Positions 10,891-19,923 are shown, counted from the first letter of the stretch. The stretch is 64,000 nt of DNA from Bacillus massilinigeriensis (GCF_900111815.1 NZ_LT630004.1:595671-659670), one strand, 5' to 3'. Translations and numbers: made by a program. Notes: generated from the letters alone by a model not told the origin.

Positions 10891-11544
10891 ATGTTTAAAA
10901 TGCTTAAAGAAGATATCGAGGTGATTTTTGAGCAGGATCCTGCAGCAAGGAGTTACCTTGAAGTTATTTTAACCTACTCTGGACTCCACGCCATCTGGGG
11001 ACACCGGCTGGCACACGGCTTGTTTAAACGGAAATTCTTTTTCTTGGCAAGGCTTGTTTCGCAGATTAGCCGGTTCTTCACCGGTATTGAAATTCATCCG
11101 GGTGCGAAGATTGGCCGCCGTTTTTTCATCGATCATGGGATGGGCGTTGTTATCGGTGAAACTTGTGAAATCGGCAATAATGTAACAGTATATCAGGGGG
11201 TCACCCTTGGCGGTACGGGCAAGGAGAAGGGAAAGCGGCACCCCACTGTTATGGATAATGCTTTGATTGCAACTGGCGCGAAAGTCCTTGGGTCCATTAC
11301 GATCGGCGAAGGCTCCAAGATTGGAGCGGGTTCGGTTGTGCTGAAGGATGTTCCAGCGAATTCGACAGTTGTCGGGGTCCCGGGCCGGGTTGTCATCCAG
11401 AACGGTGTGAAAGTGAACAAAGACTTGAATCATAGAGACTTGCCTGATCCTGTGTCGGATCGCTGCCACGATATTGAGGCCGAAATTGCTAGGCTGAAGA
11501 CAGCGCTGGAAGAGCTGAAAAAAGAAAGGAGCCAGACGATATGA
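10891..11544 (+). CDS. cysE: Serine O-acetyltransferase
   Basis: Transfers acetyl from acetyl-CoA to serine, giving O-acetylserine, the carbon skeleton for cysteine. The 217-residue protein has an N-terminal helical part (about 1-65) and a left-handed beta-helix of hexapeptide repeats (about 66-170) containing [16 protein letters not shown] and the [12 protein letters not shown] loop. It is the short Firmicute form. The ATG follows AGGAGGGAAAAAG. The stop codon overlaps the cysS start by four bases (ATGA), so translation is coupled. Expression is controlled by the cysteine T-box upstream. Confidence 0.97.
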   Translation: MFKMLKEDIEVIFEQDPAARSYLEVILTYSGLHAIWGHRLAHGLFKRKFFFLARLVSQISRFFTGIEIHPGAKIGRRFFIDHGMGVVIGETCEIGNNVTVYQGVTLGGTGKEKGKRHPTVMDNALIATGAKVLGSITIGEGSKIGAGSVVLKDVPANSTVVGVPGRVVIQNGVKVNKDLNHRDLPDPVSDRCHDIEAEIARLKTALEELKKERSQTI

Positions 11545-12938
11545 CAGTTAAAATTTATAATACTCTCACGCGAAAAAAAGAGGAATTCATCCCCCTTGAA
11601 GAAGGAAAGGTAAAGATGTATGTGTGCGGTCCGACCGTTTACAATTTCATTCATATTGGCAACGCCCGCCCGCCGATCGTTTTCGATACAGTGAGGCGCT
11701 ATCTGGAATACAGAGGCTACGATGTCCGCTATATTTCTAACTTTACTGATGTAGATGACAAACTGATTCGTGCAGCGAAAGAACTTGACGAAGAAGTGCC
11801 GGCAATTGCCGAGCGATTCATCGAGGCGTATTTCAAGGATGTGTCTGCGCTGGGCTGCAAAAAGGCGGATGTACATCCGCGTGTTACGGAAACGATGGAT
11901 TTGATCATCGAGTTCATCGAATCGCTTATCAATAAAGGCTTCGCTTATGAATCAGGCGGTGATGTCTACTATCGTACAAGAGAATTCGCGGAATACGGAA
12001 AGCTCTCTCATCAATCGATTGATGAATTGAAAGTGGGTGCCCGCATCCAAGTTGGCGAGAAGAAGCAGGACGCATTAGATTTTGCCCTTTGGAAAGCGGC
12101 GAAAGAAGGCGAGATTTCGTGGGAAAGCCCATGGGGCAAAGGGCGTCCAGGCTGGCATATCGAATGCTCGGCAATGGCCCGTGAGTATCTTGGGGATACG
12201 ATTGACATTCATGCCGGAGGACAGGATCTCGCATTCCCGCACCATGAAAATGAAATTGCACAATCAGAAGCTTTGACAGGGAAGACATTCGCAAAGTATT
12301 GGATGCATAATGGCTATATCAATATCGACAATGAAAAAATGTCTAAATCACTTGGGAACTTCATCTTGGTTCATGACATTATCAAAAAACATGATCCGCA
12401 GCTCCTCCGATTCTTTATGCTGTCGGTCCATTACCGGAACCCGATTAACTATAGCGAAGAACTGCTGGAAAACACGAAGGCGGCCTTCGAGCGTCTTATG
12501 ACATCGTATCAGAATTTGAAACATCGCCTTGGTGCAAGCTCTAACCTTACCGAAAATGATGGAGAGTGGCTGGATAAAATCGGCGGACTTGAGCACCAAT
12601 TCATCGAAGCAATGGACGATGATTTTAATACTGCGAATGCTGTTTCTGTCCTTTTTGATTTATCGAAGCTTGCCAACTTGTACCTTCTTGAAAAAAACAC
12701 TTCGGGACAAGTAATATCCCGCTTCATCACTGCATTCGAACAGCTGCTTGGCGTTCTTGGTTTAAGCCCTGAAGAGGAAGCACTGCTTGATGAAGAAATC
12801 GAGCAATTGATCCAACAGCGCAACCAAGCGAGGAAAGACCGGAACTTCGCACTATCAGATGAGATTCGCGACAAGCTGAAAAGCATGAACATTATCCTTG
12901 AGGATACGGCTCAGGGCACTAGATGGAAGAGGGTTTAA
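11541..12938 (+). CDS. cysS: Cysteinyl-tRNA synthetase
   Basis: Class I synthetase charging tRNA-Cys. The 465 residues show the HIGH motif HIGN within [15 protein letters not shown] (about 30-44), zinc-site cysteine near residue 28, the [10 protein letters not shown] segment, and KMSKSLGN (about 266-273). A DALR-type anticodon-binding domain follows. It overlaps cysE by four bases and shares its T-box, so cysteine synthesis and charging respond together to uncharged tRNA-Cys. Confidence 0.98.
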   Translation: MTVKIYNTLTRKKEEFIPLEEGKVKMYVCGPTVYNFIHIGNARPPIVFDTVRRYLEYRGYDVRYISNFTDVDDKLIRAAKELDEEVPAIAERFIEAYFKDVSALGCKKADVHPRVTETMDLIIEFIESLINKGFAYESGGDVYYRTREFAEYGKLSHQSIDELKVGARIQVGEKKQDALDFALWKAAKEGEISWESPWGKGRPGWHIECSAMAREYLGDTIDIHAGGQDLAFPHHENEIAQSEALTGKTFAKYWMHNGYINIDNEKMSKSLGNFILVHDIIKKHDPQLLRFFMLSVHYRNPINYSEELLENTKAAFERLMTSYQNLKHRLGASSNLTENDGEWLDKIGGLEHQFIEAMDDDFNTANAVSVLFDLSKLANLYLLEKNTSGQVISRFITAFEQLLGVLGLSPEEEALLDEEIEQLIQQRNQARKDRNFALSDEIRDKLKSMNIILEDTAQGTRWKRV

Positions 12939-12941
12939 TCG

Positions 12942-13349
12942 ATGCTTCCAGAAAGCCCGCGAATCAACGCAAAACAATTAAACAGCCTTGCGCTTGCCTA
13001 TATGGGTGATGCTGTGTTCGAACAGTATGTCCGGCATCACCTGCTCTTGGGCGGGAAAGTCAGGCCGAATACGCTGCACAAGGAAGCAACGAAGTATGTC
13101 TCGGCGAGGGCTCAAGCGAAAATCCTCCGTTGCATGATGGACAAAGGTGCGTTCTCGGAAGTGGAAGAAGCTATCATCAGGCGGGGAAGAAATGCCAAGT
13201 CAGGCACTGTCCCGAAGAACACAGACGTCCAGACATACAGGCACAGCACCGCTTTTGAAGCTTTGATCGGTTTTTTATACTTGGAAGAATCGAAAGAGAG
13301 GCTGGAGGAGCTGGTCAGAGAAGCCATACGCCTTGCAGAGCAGCAATAG
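12942..13349 (+). CDS. mrnC: Mini-ribonuclease III
   Basis: RNase III-like enzyme lacking a double-stranded RNA-binding domain; it matures 23S rRNA ends with L3 as cofactor. The 135 residues consist of the RNase III catalytic domain only, with [16 protein letters not shown] (about 15-30), RRGRNAKS and the second acidic segment [12 protein letters not shown]. It starts three bases after cysS and is part of the cysES transcript. Gene position between cysS and rlmB is conserved in Bacillus. Confidence 0.95.
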   Translation: MLPESPRINAKQLNSLALAYMGDAVFEQYVRHHLLLGGKVRPNTLHKEATKYVSARAQAKILRCMMDKGAFSEVEEAIIRRGRNAKSGTVPKNTDVQTYRHSTAFEALIGFLYLEESKERLEELVREAIRLAEQQ

Positions 13350-13416
13350 CGACCGCGGAAAAAGCGACCCTACATGGGACAAGCTTATATAAGCGGCAAG
13401 AGAGGAGCATTGTAAC

Positions 13417-14160
13417 ATGAGCGAAGAATACATCGCAGGTAAAAACCCGGTCCTGGAGGCGTTGAGGTCAGGCCGGGATATCAATAAAATTTTAATTGCC
13501 GAAGGGTCTCAGAAAGGCCCTATGATGACTGTTGTATCCTTGGCGAAACAAGCAAATGTTATCGTTCAGATTGTGCCGAGGAAAAAGCTTGATCATATAT
13601 TTGGAGAAAACCATCAGGGGGTAATCGCCCAGGTTGCTGCATACGAATATGCGGAGCTGGAAGATTTGTTCAAGCTTGCTGAAGAGCGGAATGAAGCACC
13701 GTTCTTTCTAATCCTCGATGAAATAGAAGATCCGCATAACCTTGGGTCTATCATGCGGACCGCAGATGCATCGGGAGCGCATGGGATCATCATCCCGAAA
13801 AGGCGCGCGGTAGGATTGACCGCAACCGTGGCAAAAGCTTCAACTGGGGCGATTGAATATATTCCTGTTGTCAGGGTCACGAATCTTTCACGGGCGATGG
13901 ACGAGCTGAAAGAAAAAGGAGTCTGGATTACAGGAACGGATGCTTCCGGAAAGCAGGATTACAGGGAAATAGATGCCTCCATGCCACTAGCGCTTGTCAT
14001 CGGCAGTGAAGGAAAGGGAATGGGCAGGATTATCCGCGAAAAATGCGATTTTCTCCTTTCCCTTCCGATGGCTGGTAAAGTGACATCTTTGAACGCGTCT
14101 GTCGCTGCTTCGCTCCTGATGTACGAAGTTTACAGGAAACGTCATCCGCTAGGGGAATAG
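13417..14160 (+). CDS. rlmB: 23S rRNA 2'-O-ribose methyltransferase RlmB-type
   Basis: SPOUT-class (TrmH/SpoU) methyltransferase that probably methylates the ribose of a 23S rRNA guanosine. The 247 residues have an N-terminal substrate-binding domain (about 1-75) and a C-terminal knotted SAM domain with the motifs DEIEDPHNLGSIMRTADASG, LVIGSEGKGM and LPMAGKVTSLNASVAAS. The start at ATG 13417 follows GAGAGGAG. It ends two bases before rae1. The exact site is inferred from family membership. Confidence 0.94.
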   Translation: MSEEYIAGKNPVLEALRSGRDINKILIAEGSQKGPMMTVVSLAKQANVIVQIVPRKKLDHIFGENHQGVIAQVAAYEYAELEDLFKLAEERNEAPFFLILDEIEDPHNLGSIMRTADASGAHGIIIPKRRAVGLTATVAKASTGAIEYIPVVRVTNLSRAMDELKEKGVWITGTDASGKQDYREIDASMPLALVIGSEGKGMGRIIREKCDFLLSLPMAGKVTSLNASVAASLLMYEVYRKRHPLGE

Positions 14161-14162
14161 CG

Positions 14163-14672
14163 ATGGACATCCTGCTGGTTGACGGCTATAACATCATTGG
14201 TGCCTGGCCGGAACTGATCAGACTGAAGAACAAAGACTTATCAGCGGCAAGGGACCTTCTAATCGAGAAGATGGCCGAGTACCAGGCTTACACCGGGTAC
14301 CGGGTTATCGTTGTCTTTGATGCACACTATGTCCAGGGCATGGAGAAGAAGATAAAGAACTACAAAGTGGAAGTTATTTTCACGAGGGAAAACGAGACTG
14401 CGGACGAACGGATCGAAAAGATGGCAATTGAACTGAATGACAGAAGGACGCAGATTCACGTTGCCACGTCTGATTTTACGGAGCAATGGGCGATTTTCGG
14501 CCAAGGAGCGCTCCGTAAATCAGCTCGGGAACTGCTGACAGAAATAAATGTGATAGAAAAAAAGATTGAAAAAAGCGTTAAAGGAATCCAGAAGAAACAG
14601 CCTGCCAGTAAGATTCCGCTTACCGAAGAGATGGCAGAAATTTTTGAAAAATGGCGCAGAGGGGACAAATGA
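14163..14672 (+). CDS. rae1: Ribosome-dependent mRNA endonuclease Rae1 (YacP)
   Basis: NYN/PIN-like nuclease that enters the ribosomal A site and cleaves mRNA in a translation-dependent manner in B. subtilis. The 169 residues begin with MDILLVDGYNIIGAWPEL, the acidic PIN core, continue with VVFDAHYV and the TADERIEKMA segment, and end in a basic tail. It starts two bases after rlmB. The promoter of sigH lies directly after its stop codon. Confidence 0.93.
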   Translation: MDILLVDGYNIIGAWPELIRLKNKDLSAARDLLIEKMAEYQAYTGYRVIVVFDAHYVQGMEKKIKNYKVEVIFTRENETADERIEKMAIELNDRRTQIHVATSDFTEQWAIFGQGALRKSARELLTEINVIEKKIEKSVKGIQKKQPASKIPLTEEMAEIFEKWRRGDK

Positions 14673-14676
14673 CTGG

Positions 14677-14706
14677 TTGACGTTGAAAAAAAGCCTGCTG
14701 TATAAT
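14677..14706 (+). promoter_or_regulatory. Sigma-A promoter of sigH
   Basis: TTGACG (14677-14682) and TATAAT (14701-14706) with an 18-base spacer lie just after rae1. In B. subtilis sigH is transcribed by sigma-A and repressed by AbrB; the AT-rich flanks are compatible with that. Confidence 0.75.
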
Positions 14707-14742
14707 ATTTCTATCTATGGAAGTCCAGGCGGGGGGATCACT

Positions 14743-15393
14743 GTGAGTATTGATTTCAAAGAGAAGCAAGCCGCAGCATATGTCGATCTGGAAGATGAGG
14801 AAATTGTGGAAGCAGTCCATCAAGGCGAAAGTGAAGCCCTTGACTATCTGATCCACAAGTACCGTAATTTTGTGCGCGCCAAAGCAAGGTCTTACTTTTT
14901 AATCGGTGCCGACAAAGAGGATATTGTCCAGGAAGGTATGATAGGCCTTTATAAGGCTATTCGAGATTTTAAAGAAGATAAGCTGACCTCGTTCAAAGCT
15001 TTTGCCGAGCTTTGTATCACGAGGCAGATCATCACCGCCATTAAAACGGCGACAAGGCAGAAGCACATCCCGCTGAATTCCTACGTTTCACTCGATAAGC
15101 CGATTTATGACGAGGAATCGGACCGGACGCTCATGGATGTTATAACCGGAGCGAAAGTGATGGATCCGGAGGAATTAATTATCAATCAGGAAGAGTTCGA
15201 CCAGATTGAAGTGAAGATGGCCGAGCTATTGAGCGACTTAGAAAGAAAAGTCCTGGCTCTATATCTTGACGGACAGTCCTACCAGGAAATTTCCGAAGAA
15301 CTAAACCGGCATGTGAAATCGATAGACAATGCTCTTCAGCGAGTCAAGAGGAAGCTGGAAAGGTATTTGGAGGTAAGGGAACTATCGATGTAA
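14743..15393 (+). CDS. sigH: RNA polymerase sigma-H factor
   Basis: Directs post-exponential, competence and early sporulation transcription. I choose the GTG at 14743 (VSIDFKEKQ), preceded by GGGGGG at 14731-14736; the frame is open further upstream but overlaps rae1 and the promoter. The 216 residues contain region 2 (YRNFVRAKARSYFLIGADKEDIVQEGMIGL) and a region 4 helix-turn-helix (about 170-210, QSYQEISEELNRHVKSIDNAL). Presence suggests a spore-forming lineage. Confidence 0.96.
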   Translation: MSIDFKEKQAAAYVDLEDEEIVEAVHQGESEALDYLIHKYRNFVRAKARSYFLIGADKEDIVQEGMIGLYKAIRDFKEDKLTSFKAFAELCITRQIITAIKTATRQKHIPLNSYVSLDKPIYDEESDRTLMDVITGAKVMDPEELIINQEEFDQIEVKMAELLSDLERKVLALYLDGQSYQEISEELNRHVKSIDNALQRVKRKLERYLEVRELSM

Positions 15394-15442
15394 TTTTAAC
15401 TGAAAATGCAGCGAAACAAGCGTTCATTAAAAATCCTGAATA

Positions 15443-15471
15443 TTGACACAAGATTTTTGCCATGATACATT
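15443..15471 (+). promoter_or_regulatory. Sigma-A promoter of rpmG-secE
   Basis: TTGACA (15443-15448), a 17-base spacer and TACATT (15466-15471) lie 41 bases upstream of the rpmG start. Confidence 0.75.
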
Positions 15472-15511
15472 TTTAAAAGGTATAGGATAAAATTATTTAG
15501 CAGGTGCATAA

Positions 15512-15658
15512 ATGAGGAAGAAAGTGACATTGGCTTGTGCGGACTGCGGATCGCGCAATTATTCGACGGTGAGCAGCAAGGACCAGCAGGATCGCTTAGA
15601 GTTGAAAAAGTACTGCGGGAAATGCAGCGCTCATACAATCCACCGGGAAACAAAATAA
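15512..15658 (+). CDS. rpmG: Ribosomal protein L33
   Basis: Small protein of the 50S subunit near the E site. The 48-residue product retains both zinc-binding CxxC pairs (C9/C12 and C35/C38), so it is the zinc-containing paralogue type rather than the cysteine-free one. It starts at ATG after a GCAGGTG site. The position just before secE-nusG is typical. Confidence 0.95.
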   Translation: MRKKVTLACADCGSRNYSTVSSKDQQDRLELKKYCGKCSAHTIHRETK

Positions 15659-15708
15659 TATTAATAGATTCGTCTTTGTTTGCATTTGCATAAGTTGGAG
15701 GTTACAAG

Positions 15709-15888
15709 ATGAGCGTCACGAAGTTTTTTGGCGATATTGGCCGCGAAATGAGAAAAGTCAGCTGGCCAAAACGACATGAGTTGGTTCGTTATACGATTAC
15801 CGTATTATCCACTGTCCTGATTATGGCTCTGTTTTTCGCTGCAGTGGATATGGGGATTTCCGAATTGATTCGATTAATTCTTGAATAA
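15709..15888 (+). CDS. secE: Preprotein translocase subunit SecE
   Basis: Essential clamp subunit of the SecYEG channel. The 59-residue product has an amphipathic N-terminal helix with the conserved EMRKVSWPKRHEL segment (13-25) and one membrane span (about 28-53). This is the short single-span form of Gram-positive bacteria. It starts at ATG after TTGGAGG and lies between rpmG and nusG. Confidence 0.95.
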   Translation: MSVTKFFGDIGREMRKVSWPKRHELVRYTITVLSTVLIMALFFAAVDMGISELIRLILE

Positions 15889-15911
15889 CCCCCGCAGTCT
15901 CATGGTATAAT
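15881..15911 (+). promoter_or_regulatory. Probable extended -10 promoter of nusG
   Basis: TGGTATAAT (15903-15911) is an extended -10 element; a TTGAAT at 15881-15886, overlapping the secE stop, is 19 bases upstream. The transcript would start just before a terminator-like hairpin. Confidence 0.55.
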
Positions 15912-15936
15912 GGAAAATAACGCAGGATATATTTAC

Positions 15937-15959
15937 AAAGCCCGTTTAACGGGTTTTTT
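15937..15959 (+). terminator. Terminator-like hairpin in the nusG leader
   Basis: AAAGCCCGT pairs with ACGGGTTTT around a three-base loop and is followed by a T-run. It may end the rpmG-secE transcript, or attenuate the transcript that starts at the promoter at 15906. Confidence 0.7.
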
Positions 15960-16092
15960 CATTTGTTTAAATTTTTTACGGGGTTGGCATGGACATGCCT
16001 AAAAAAAGACCCGTGCCGCAATGAACCAGCGTCGTGCAAAAAACTTGCGCAGGCCGGGATATGAGGAGGGAAGGACGTTACAGTCCTCTTGA

Positions 16093-16626
16093 ATGGAAAA
16101 AAATTGGTATGTGGTTCATACGTACTCTGGCTATGAGAACAAGGTAAAGACGAACCTTGAAAAACGTGTAGAGACAATGGGAATGCAGGACAAAATCTTT
16201 CGGGTGGTTGTACCGGAAGATGAAGAAACAGATTTTAAAAACGGCAAGAAGAAAGTCGTAAAGCGTAAAACATTCCCAGGTTATGTGCTAGTTGAACTAG
16301 TCATGACAGATGATTCTTGGTATGTTGTCCGCAATACGCCGGGCGTGACAGGCTTTGTCGGATCTAGTGGTTCTGGCTCAAAGCCGACTCCGCTCTTGCC
16401 TGAAGAAGTAGTGGTGATTCTAAAGCGGATGGGCGTCGAAGAGAAAAGGTTCGATATCGACTTCGCAGTTGGAGAGACAGTGGAAGTTTCCGAGGGGCCA
16501 TTCAAAGGATTCTCCGGCTCTATTGAAGAGATTGATAAGGATAAGGGCAAGCTGAAAGTGCTTGTCAATATGTTCGGCCGCGATACCCCTGTCGAATTGG
16601 AATTTTCCCAGATTGAAAAATTATAG
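16093..16626 (+). CDS. nusG: Transcription factor NusG
   Basis: Pausing and coupling factor bound to RNA polymerase. The 177 residues comprise the NGN domain (about 1-110, WYVVHTYSGYENKVKTNLEK) and a C-terminal KOW domain (about 124-177, VGETVEVSEGPFKGFSG). An in-frame stop directly precedes ATG 16093, so this start is firm. The ribosome site is unusual: GAGGAGGG at 16063-16070 is about 22 bases away, with a small hairpin (AGGAC 16072-16076 with GTCCT 16083-16087) between it and the ATG. Confidence 0.97.
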   Translation: MEKNWYVVHTYSGYENKVKTNLEKRVETMGMQDKIFRVVVPEDEETDFKNGKKKVVKRKTFPGYVLVELVMTDDSWYVVRNTPGVTGFVGSSGSGSKPTPLLPEEVVVILKRMGVEEKRFDIDFAVGETVEVSEGPFKGFSGSIEEIDKDKGKLKVLVNMFGRDTPVELEFSQIEKL

Positions 16627-16637
16627 TTTGAAATAAC

Positions 16638-16666
16638 TTGAATTCAGTTTTGAAAAGTGGTAATAT
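16638..16666 (+). promoter_or_regulatory. Candidate promoter of rplK
   Basis: TTGAAT (16638-16643), 17 bases, TAATAT (16661-16666). The -10 overlaps one arm of a long-range inverted repeat, GTGGTAATA at 16657-16665 with TATTACCAC at 16764-16772. Confidence 0.5.
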
Positions 16667-16750
16667 TTCATAGGTCAGTATGTCTCGCCATAGCGGGAGT
16701 GACATAGATCGAACATCGTCGCTATAACGCGGCGGAAGATATGAGTGGGA

Positions 16751-16780
16751 GGGGAAAATCCCCTATTACCACATCACGGA
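16751..16780 (+). promoter_or_regulatory. Candidate L1/L11-operon control element before rplK
   Basis: AGTGGGAGG followed by a GGGGAAAATCCCC mini-hairpin and ATTACCACAT. A closely related element (AGTGGGAGG ... AAACCACAAT) precedes rplA at 17338-17369. In E. coli L1 represses the L11 operon by binding its leader; the duplication here suggests a comparable site, which is inference. Confidence 0.45.
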
Positions 16781-16799
16781 CTTTAAGGAGGTGTGTCTC

Positions 16800-17225
16800 G
16801 TGGCTAAAAAAGTTATTAAAATGGTTAAGCTTCAAATCCCTGCTGGGAAAGCAAACCCAGCGCCGCCGGTAGGTCCTGCATTGGGTCAAGCTGGTGTTAA
16901 CATCATGGGATTCTGTAAGGAGTTCAATGCCCGTACAGCTGATCAGGCTGGTCTGATCATTCCTGTTGAAATTACGGTATTTGAAGACCGTTCCTTTACA
17001 TTTATTACGAAAACTCCTCCTGCTGCCGTTCTTTTGAAAGTGGCGGCTGGAATCCAGTCTGGTTCCGGTGAACCAAACCGTAATAAAGTAGCAACAGTTA
17101 AGCGTGATAAAGTACGCGAGATTGCTGAGCAGAAAATGCCTGACCTTAACGCTGCTAGCGTAGAAGCTGCAATGCGCATGGTTGAAGGTACTGCACGCAG
17201 CATGGGTATCGTTATCGAAGATTAA
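16800..17225 (+). CDS. rplK: Ribosomal protein L11
   Basis: Component of the GTPase-associated centre, binds 23S rRNA helices 43-44; needed for the RelA stringent response. I choose the GTG at 16800 ([12 protein letters not shown]), nine bases from AAGGAGG at 16784-16790; the earlier GTG at 16791 is too close to it. The 141 residues include the proline-rich N-terminal [21 protein letters not shown] segment, split here by its linker, and the C-terminal rRNA-binding domain. Confidence 0.98.
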   Translation: MAKKVIKMVKLQIPAGKANPAPPVGPALGQAGVNIMGFCKEFNARTADQAGLIIPVEITVFEDRSFTFITKTPPAAVLLKVAAGIQSGSGEPNRNKVATVKRDKVREIAEQKMPDLNAASVEAAMRMVEGTARSMGIVIED

Positions 17226-17301
17226 TCCATGCTTCAGCTCAAAAGGCAAGCTGGGGGTTGCGGGGTCAAAGATATTTTTACTCGCAACCTTTCTTCTGTC
17301 T

Positions 17302-17369
17302 AGCGAGGGCGCTCACAACAAGCGCTTTCGCTTTATAAGTGGGAGGTTATTCCGCTAAAACCACAATCT
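17302..17369 (+). promoter_or_regulatory. Structured rplK-rplA intergenic region
   Basis: A hairpin with arms AGCGA/GCGCT (17302-17313) and AGCGC/TCGCT (17321-17332) is followed by the AGTGGGAGG...ACCAC element shared with the rplK leader. A further stem GGTTGCG (17256-17262) with CGCAACC (17283-17289) lies upstream. No T-run follows, so this is more likely a regulatory or processing structure than a terminator. Confidence 0.45.
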
Positions 17370-17382
17370 AGGAGGAAAAACA

Positions 17383-18075
17383 ATGGCTAACAAAGGCAAA
17401 AAGTATGTAGAAGCCGCAAAGCTTGTTGACCGCACAAAAGCGTACACTGTTGCTGAAGCGGTTGAACTTGCGAAAAAGACAAGTATCGCAAAATTTGATG
17501 CTACTGTTGAAGCAGCATTCCGTCTGGGTGTAGACCCTAAGAAAGCTGACCAGCAAATCCGCGGAGCAGTTGTGCTTCCAAACGGAACTGGTAAAACTCA
17601 ACGTGTCCTTGTATTCGCTAAAGGCGAAAAGGCAAAAGAAGCAGAAGCAGCAGGCGCAGATTATGTGGGAGATTCCGAATACATCAACAAAATCAGCCAA
17701 GGCTGGTTCGAGTTTGACGTAATCGTTGCAACTCCTGACATGATGGGTGAAGTTGGTAAGCTTGGCCGTACATTAGGGCCTAAAGGCTTAATGCCAAACC
17801 CTAAGACAGGCACAGTTACTTTTGATGTAACAAAAGCTGTCAACGAAATTAAGGCTGGTAAAGTAGAATACCGCGTCGACAAAGCTGGAAACATCCATGT
17901 GCCAATCGGCAAGGTATCTTTCGAAGACCAAAAGTTGATCGAAAACTTCAACACTATTTTCGAAACAATGATGAAAGTCAAGCCTTCTGCTGCTAAAGGA
18001 ACTTACATGAAAAACGTCACACTCTCCACTACAATGGGACCTGGCGTAAAAGTAGATCCTTCTACAGTAAAATAA
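17383..18075 (+). CDS. rplA: Ribosomal protein L1
   Basis: Builds the mobile L1 stalk of the 50S subunit that moves E-site tRNA; in many bacteria it also represses its own operon. The 230 residues show the two-domain L1 fold with the conserved [20 protein letters not shown] segment and C-terminal TMGPGVKVD. It starts at ATG after TAGGAGGAAA. Its leader shares an element with rplK. Confidence 0.98.
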   Translation: MANKGKKYVEAAKLVDRTKAYTVAEAVELAKKTSIAKFDATVEAAFRLGVDPKKADQQIRGAVVLPNGTGKTQRVLVFAKGEKAKEAEAAGADYVGDSEYINKISQGWFEFDVIVATPDMMGEVGKLGRTLGPKGLMPNPKTGTVTFDVTKAVNEIKAGKVEYRVDKAGNIHVPIGKVSFEDQKLIENFNTIFETMMKVKPSAAKGTYMKNVTLSTTMGPGVKVDPSTVK

Positions 18076-18081
18076 TACCAA

Positions 18082-18110
18082 TTGACAACTGATGATACGT
18101 TTACTATAAT
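18082..18110 (+). promoter_or_regulatory. Consensus sigma-A promoter of rplJ-rplL
   Basis: TTGACA (18082-18087), exactly 17 bases, TATAAT (18105-18110): both hexamers are perfect consensus. It drives the L10 leader transcript. Confidence 0.9.
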
Positions 18111-18116
18111 GTATCT

Positions 18117-18256
18117 TGTTGTGAAATAAATTTAACATTTGTACCGCAGACAGCAGGTGCCGCAAGGCTTAATCTCCTGCCGAGGTAATACGATAGATCC
18201 TATGGGTCACTTATTGTATAACTTCCTCCGTGTCTGCATCAGGCACGGAGGTTTTT
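18117..18256 (+). promoter_or_regulatory. L10 leader (r-protein autoregulatory RNA) with attenuator
   Basis: The region before rplJ has the layout of the Firmicute L10 leader, bound by L10(L12)4. It contains the GCAGGTGCCGCAAGGC and CCTGCCGAGGTAAT helices and ends in a 12-bp stem (18225-18236 with 18240-18251, loop CAT) followed by TTTTTATTT. Binding of L10 is expected to favour termination and reduce rplJL expression. Confidence 0.85.
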
Positions 18257-18301
18257 ATTTGCCTGGTATGAATGGATACAAATTCAACAGGAGGTGTAAA
18301 A

Positions 18302-18802
18302 ATGAGCAGCGTAATCGAAACGAAGAAACAACTAGTACAAGAAATCTCCGAAAAGTTCAAAGCGAGCAAGTCGACGATCGTCGTTGACTACCGCGGCTTG
18401 ACTGTAGGAGAAGTAACTGAACTTCGTAAACAGCTTCGCGAAGCAGGCGTTGAGTTCAAGGTTTACAAAAACTCCATGACTCGCCGTGCTGCAGAAGCTG
18501 CTGGTCTTGAAGGCCTAAACGAAGCATTGACTGGTCCGAACGCTATTGCGTTCAGCACAGAAGATGTTGTTGCTCCTGCGAAAATTCTTAACGAATTCGC
18601 AAAGAAAAACGAAGCGCTTGAAATCAAAGCGGGTGTTATCGAAGGGAACTTGGCTACTCTTGATGAAGTCAAAGCTCTTGCTGACCTGCCATCACGCGAA
18701 GGCTTGCTATCTATGCTCCTCAGCGTGCTTCAAGCACCTATTCGCAATCTTGCTCTTGCTGCAAAAGCTGTTGCAGACCAAAAAGAAGAACAAGGCGCGT
18801 AA
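18302..18802 (+). CDS. rplJ: Ribosomal protein L10
   Basis: Base of the L7/L12 stalk, recruiting translation factors, and ligand of its own leader RNA. The start is ATG 18302 ([10 protein letters not shown]) behind AGGAGGTG; the longer open frame begins inside the leader. The 166 residues show the N-terminal rRNA-binding domain with [20 protein letters not shown] and a C-terminal helix that binds L12 dimers. rplL follows after 58 bases. Confidence 0.97.
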   Translation: MSSVIETKKQLVQEISEKFKASKSTIVVDYRGLTVGEVTELRKQLREAGVEFKVYKNSMTRRAAEAAGLEGLNEALTGPNAIAFSTEDVVAPAKILNEFAKKNEALEIKAGVIEGNLATLDEVKALADLPSREGLLSMLLSVLQAPIRNLALAAKAVADQKEEQGA

Positions 18803-18860
18803 GCTGATCTGCGTTTGACCAATAAAAAACCAAAATACTATTTCGGGAGGAAATAAGACA

Positions 18861-19226
18861 ATGACTAAAGAACAAATCATTGAAGCAGTCAAATCCATGA
18901 CTGTTCTTGAACTAAATGACCTTGTAAAAGCAATCGAAGAAGAGTTTGGCGTAACTGCTGCTGCTCCAGTAGCAATGATGGGCGGAGCTGCTGGCGGTGC
19001 TGCTGCTGAAGAGAAAACTGAATTTGACGTTGTCCTTGCAAGCGCTGGCGACCAAAAAATCAAAGTTATCAAGGTTGTACGTGAAATCACTGGCCTTGGA
19101 CTTAAAGAAGCAAAAGAACTAGTTGACAACACTCCAAAAGCTGTTAAAGAAGGCGCTTCTAAAGAAGAAGCTGAAGAAATCAAAGGCAAGCTTGAAGAAG
19201 TTGGAGCAAACGTCGAAGTTAAGTAA
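18861..19226 (+). CDS. rplL: Ribosomal protein L7/L12
   Basis: Multicopy stalk protein that stimulates factor GTPases. The 121 residues have the N-terminal dimerisation domain (about 1-32), an Ala/Gly-rich hinge (about 36-52) and the C-terminal factor-binding domain with the [20 protein letters not shown] segment. It starts after GGGAGGAAA and is followed by a terminator. Confidence 0.98.
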   Translation: MTKEQIIEAVKSMTVLELNDLVKAIEEEFGVTAAAPVAMMGGAAGGAAAEEKTEFDVVLASAGDQKIKVIKVVREITGLGLKEAKELVDNTPKAVKEGASKEEAEEIKGKLEEVGANVEVK

Positions 19227-19234
19227 TAAACCTG

Positions 19235-19266
19235 AAAAAAGCTCGCTGTATAAGCGGGCTTTTTTT
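19235..19266 (+). terminator. Rho-independent terminator after rplL
   Basis: AAAAAAGCTCGCT pairs with AGCGGGCTTTTTT around loop GTATA; the stem includes one G-T pair and ends in seven Ts. Confidence 0.88.
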
Positions 19267-19314
19267 AACTGACCGAAGTCAGGCCGAATCTATCCAGCAT
19301 GAGAGGTGGAAGCT

Positions 19315-19923
19315 GTGTCAGACCATTATTATTCGAAGAACCCCGAAGTCGAAAGCAATCCGGTGTATTGGAACTTCCGGCTGAGAGGGTATGACTTTCG
19401 CTTCAAGACGGACAGCGGTGTTTTTTCGAAAAAAGAAGTGGACTTTGGTTCCCGCTTGCTCATCGAAACCTTCCGGCGGGAAGCTGAAGCTGGCAGAATT
19501 CTGGATGTAGGATGCGGCTACGGCCCGATTGGTTTGTCCGTAGCGAAATCTTTCGGTGATGCTACAGTCCATATGGTCGATGTGAACGAGAGGGCGCTAG
19601 AGCTCTCGCGTGAGAACGCCAGGCTGAATGATGTAAAGAATGTGAGAATCTATGAAAGTGATTGTTTGCTTAGTGTAAAGGATGCGGAATTTGATGCGAT
19701 TTTAACAAACCCGCCGATCAGAGCAGGCAAGAAGATTGTTCATGATATTTTTGAGCAGAGCTTCGACAAGTTGAAAGAGGGCGGAGAACTATGGGTGGTC
19801 ATCCAGAAGAAACAGGGTGCCCCTTCTGCTATCGAAAGGCTGAAAGAATTGTTTGGCAACGCTGAAATTATCGAAAAGAAAAAAGGCTATTATATTATTG
19901 TTGCGAAAAAGTTGACTTGCTGA
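19315..19923 (+). CDS. ybxB: RsmC-like class I SAM methyltransferase (YbxB)
   Basis: Putative 16S rRNA guanine methyltransferase of the RsmC type. I choose GTG 19315 (MSDHYYSKNPEV), eight bases after GAGAGG, over the GTG at 19306 that overlaps that site. The 202 residues contain the SAM-binding motif LDVGCGYGPIG (about 61-71) and the catalytic NPPI motif within ILTNPPIRAG (about 127-136). It lies between rplL and rpoB, as ybxB does in B. subtilis. The modified base is not established from sequence. Confidence 0.92.
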   Translation: MSDHYYSKNPEVESNPVYWNFRLRGYDFRFKTDSGVFSKKEVDFGSRLLIETFRREAEAGRILDVGCGYGPIGLSVAKSFGDATVHMVDVNERALELSRENARLNDVKNVRIYESDCLLSVKDAEFDAILTNPPIRAGKKIVHDIFEQSFDKLKEGGELWVVIQKKQGAPSAIERLKELFGNAEIIEKKKGYYIIVAKKLTC

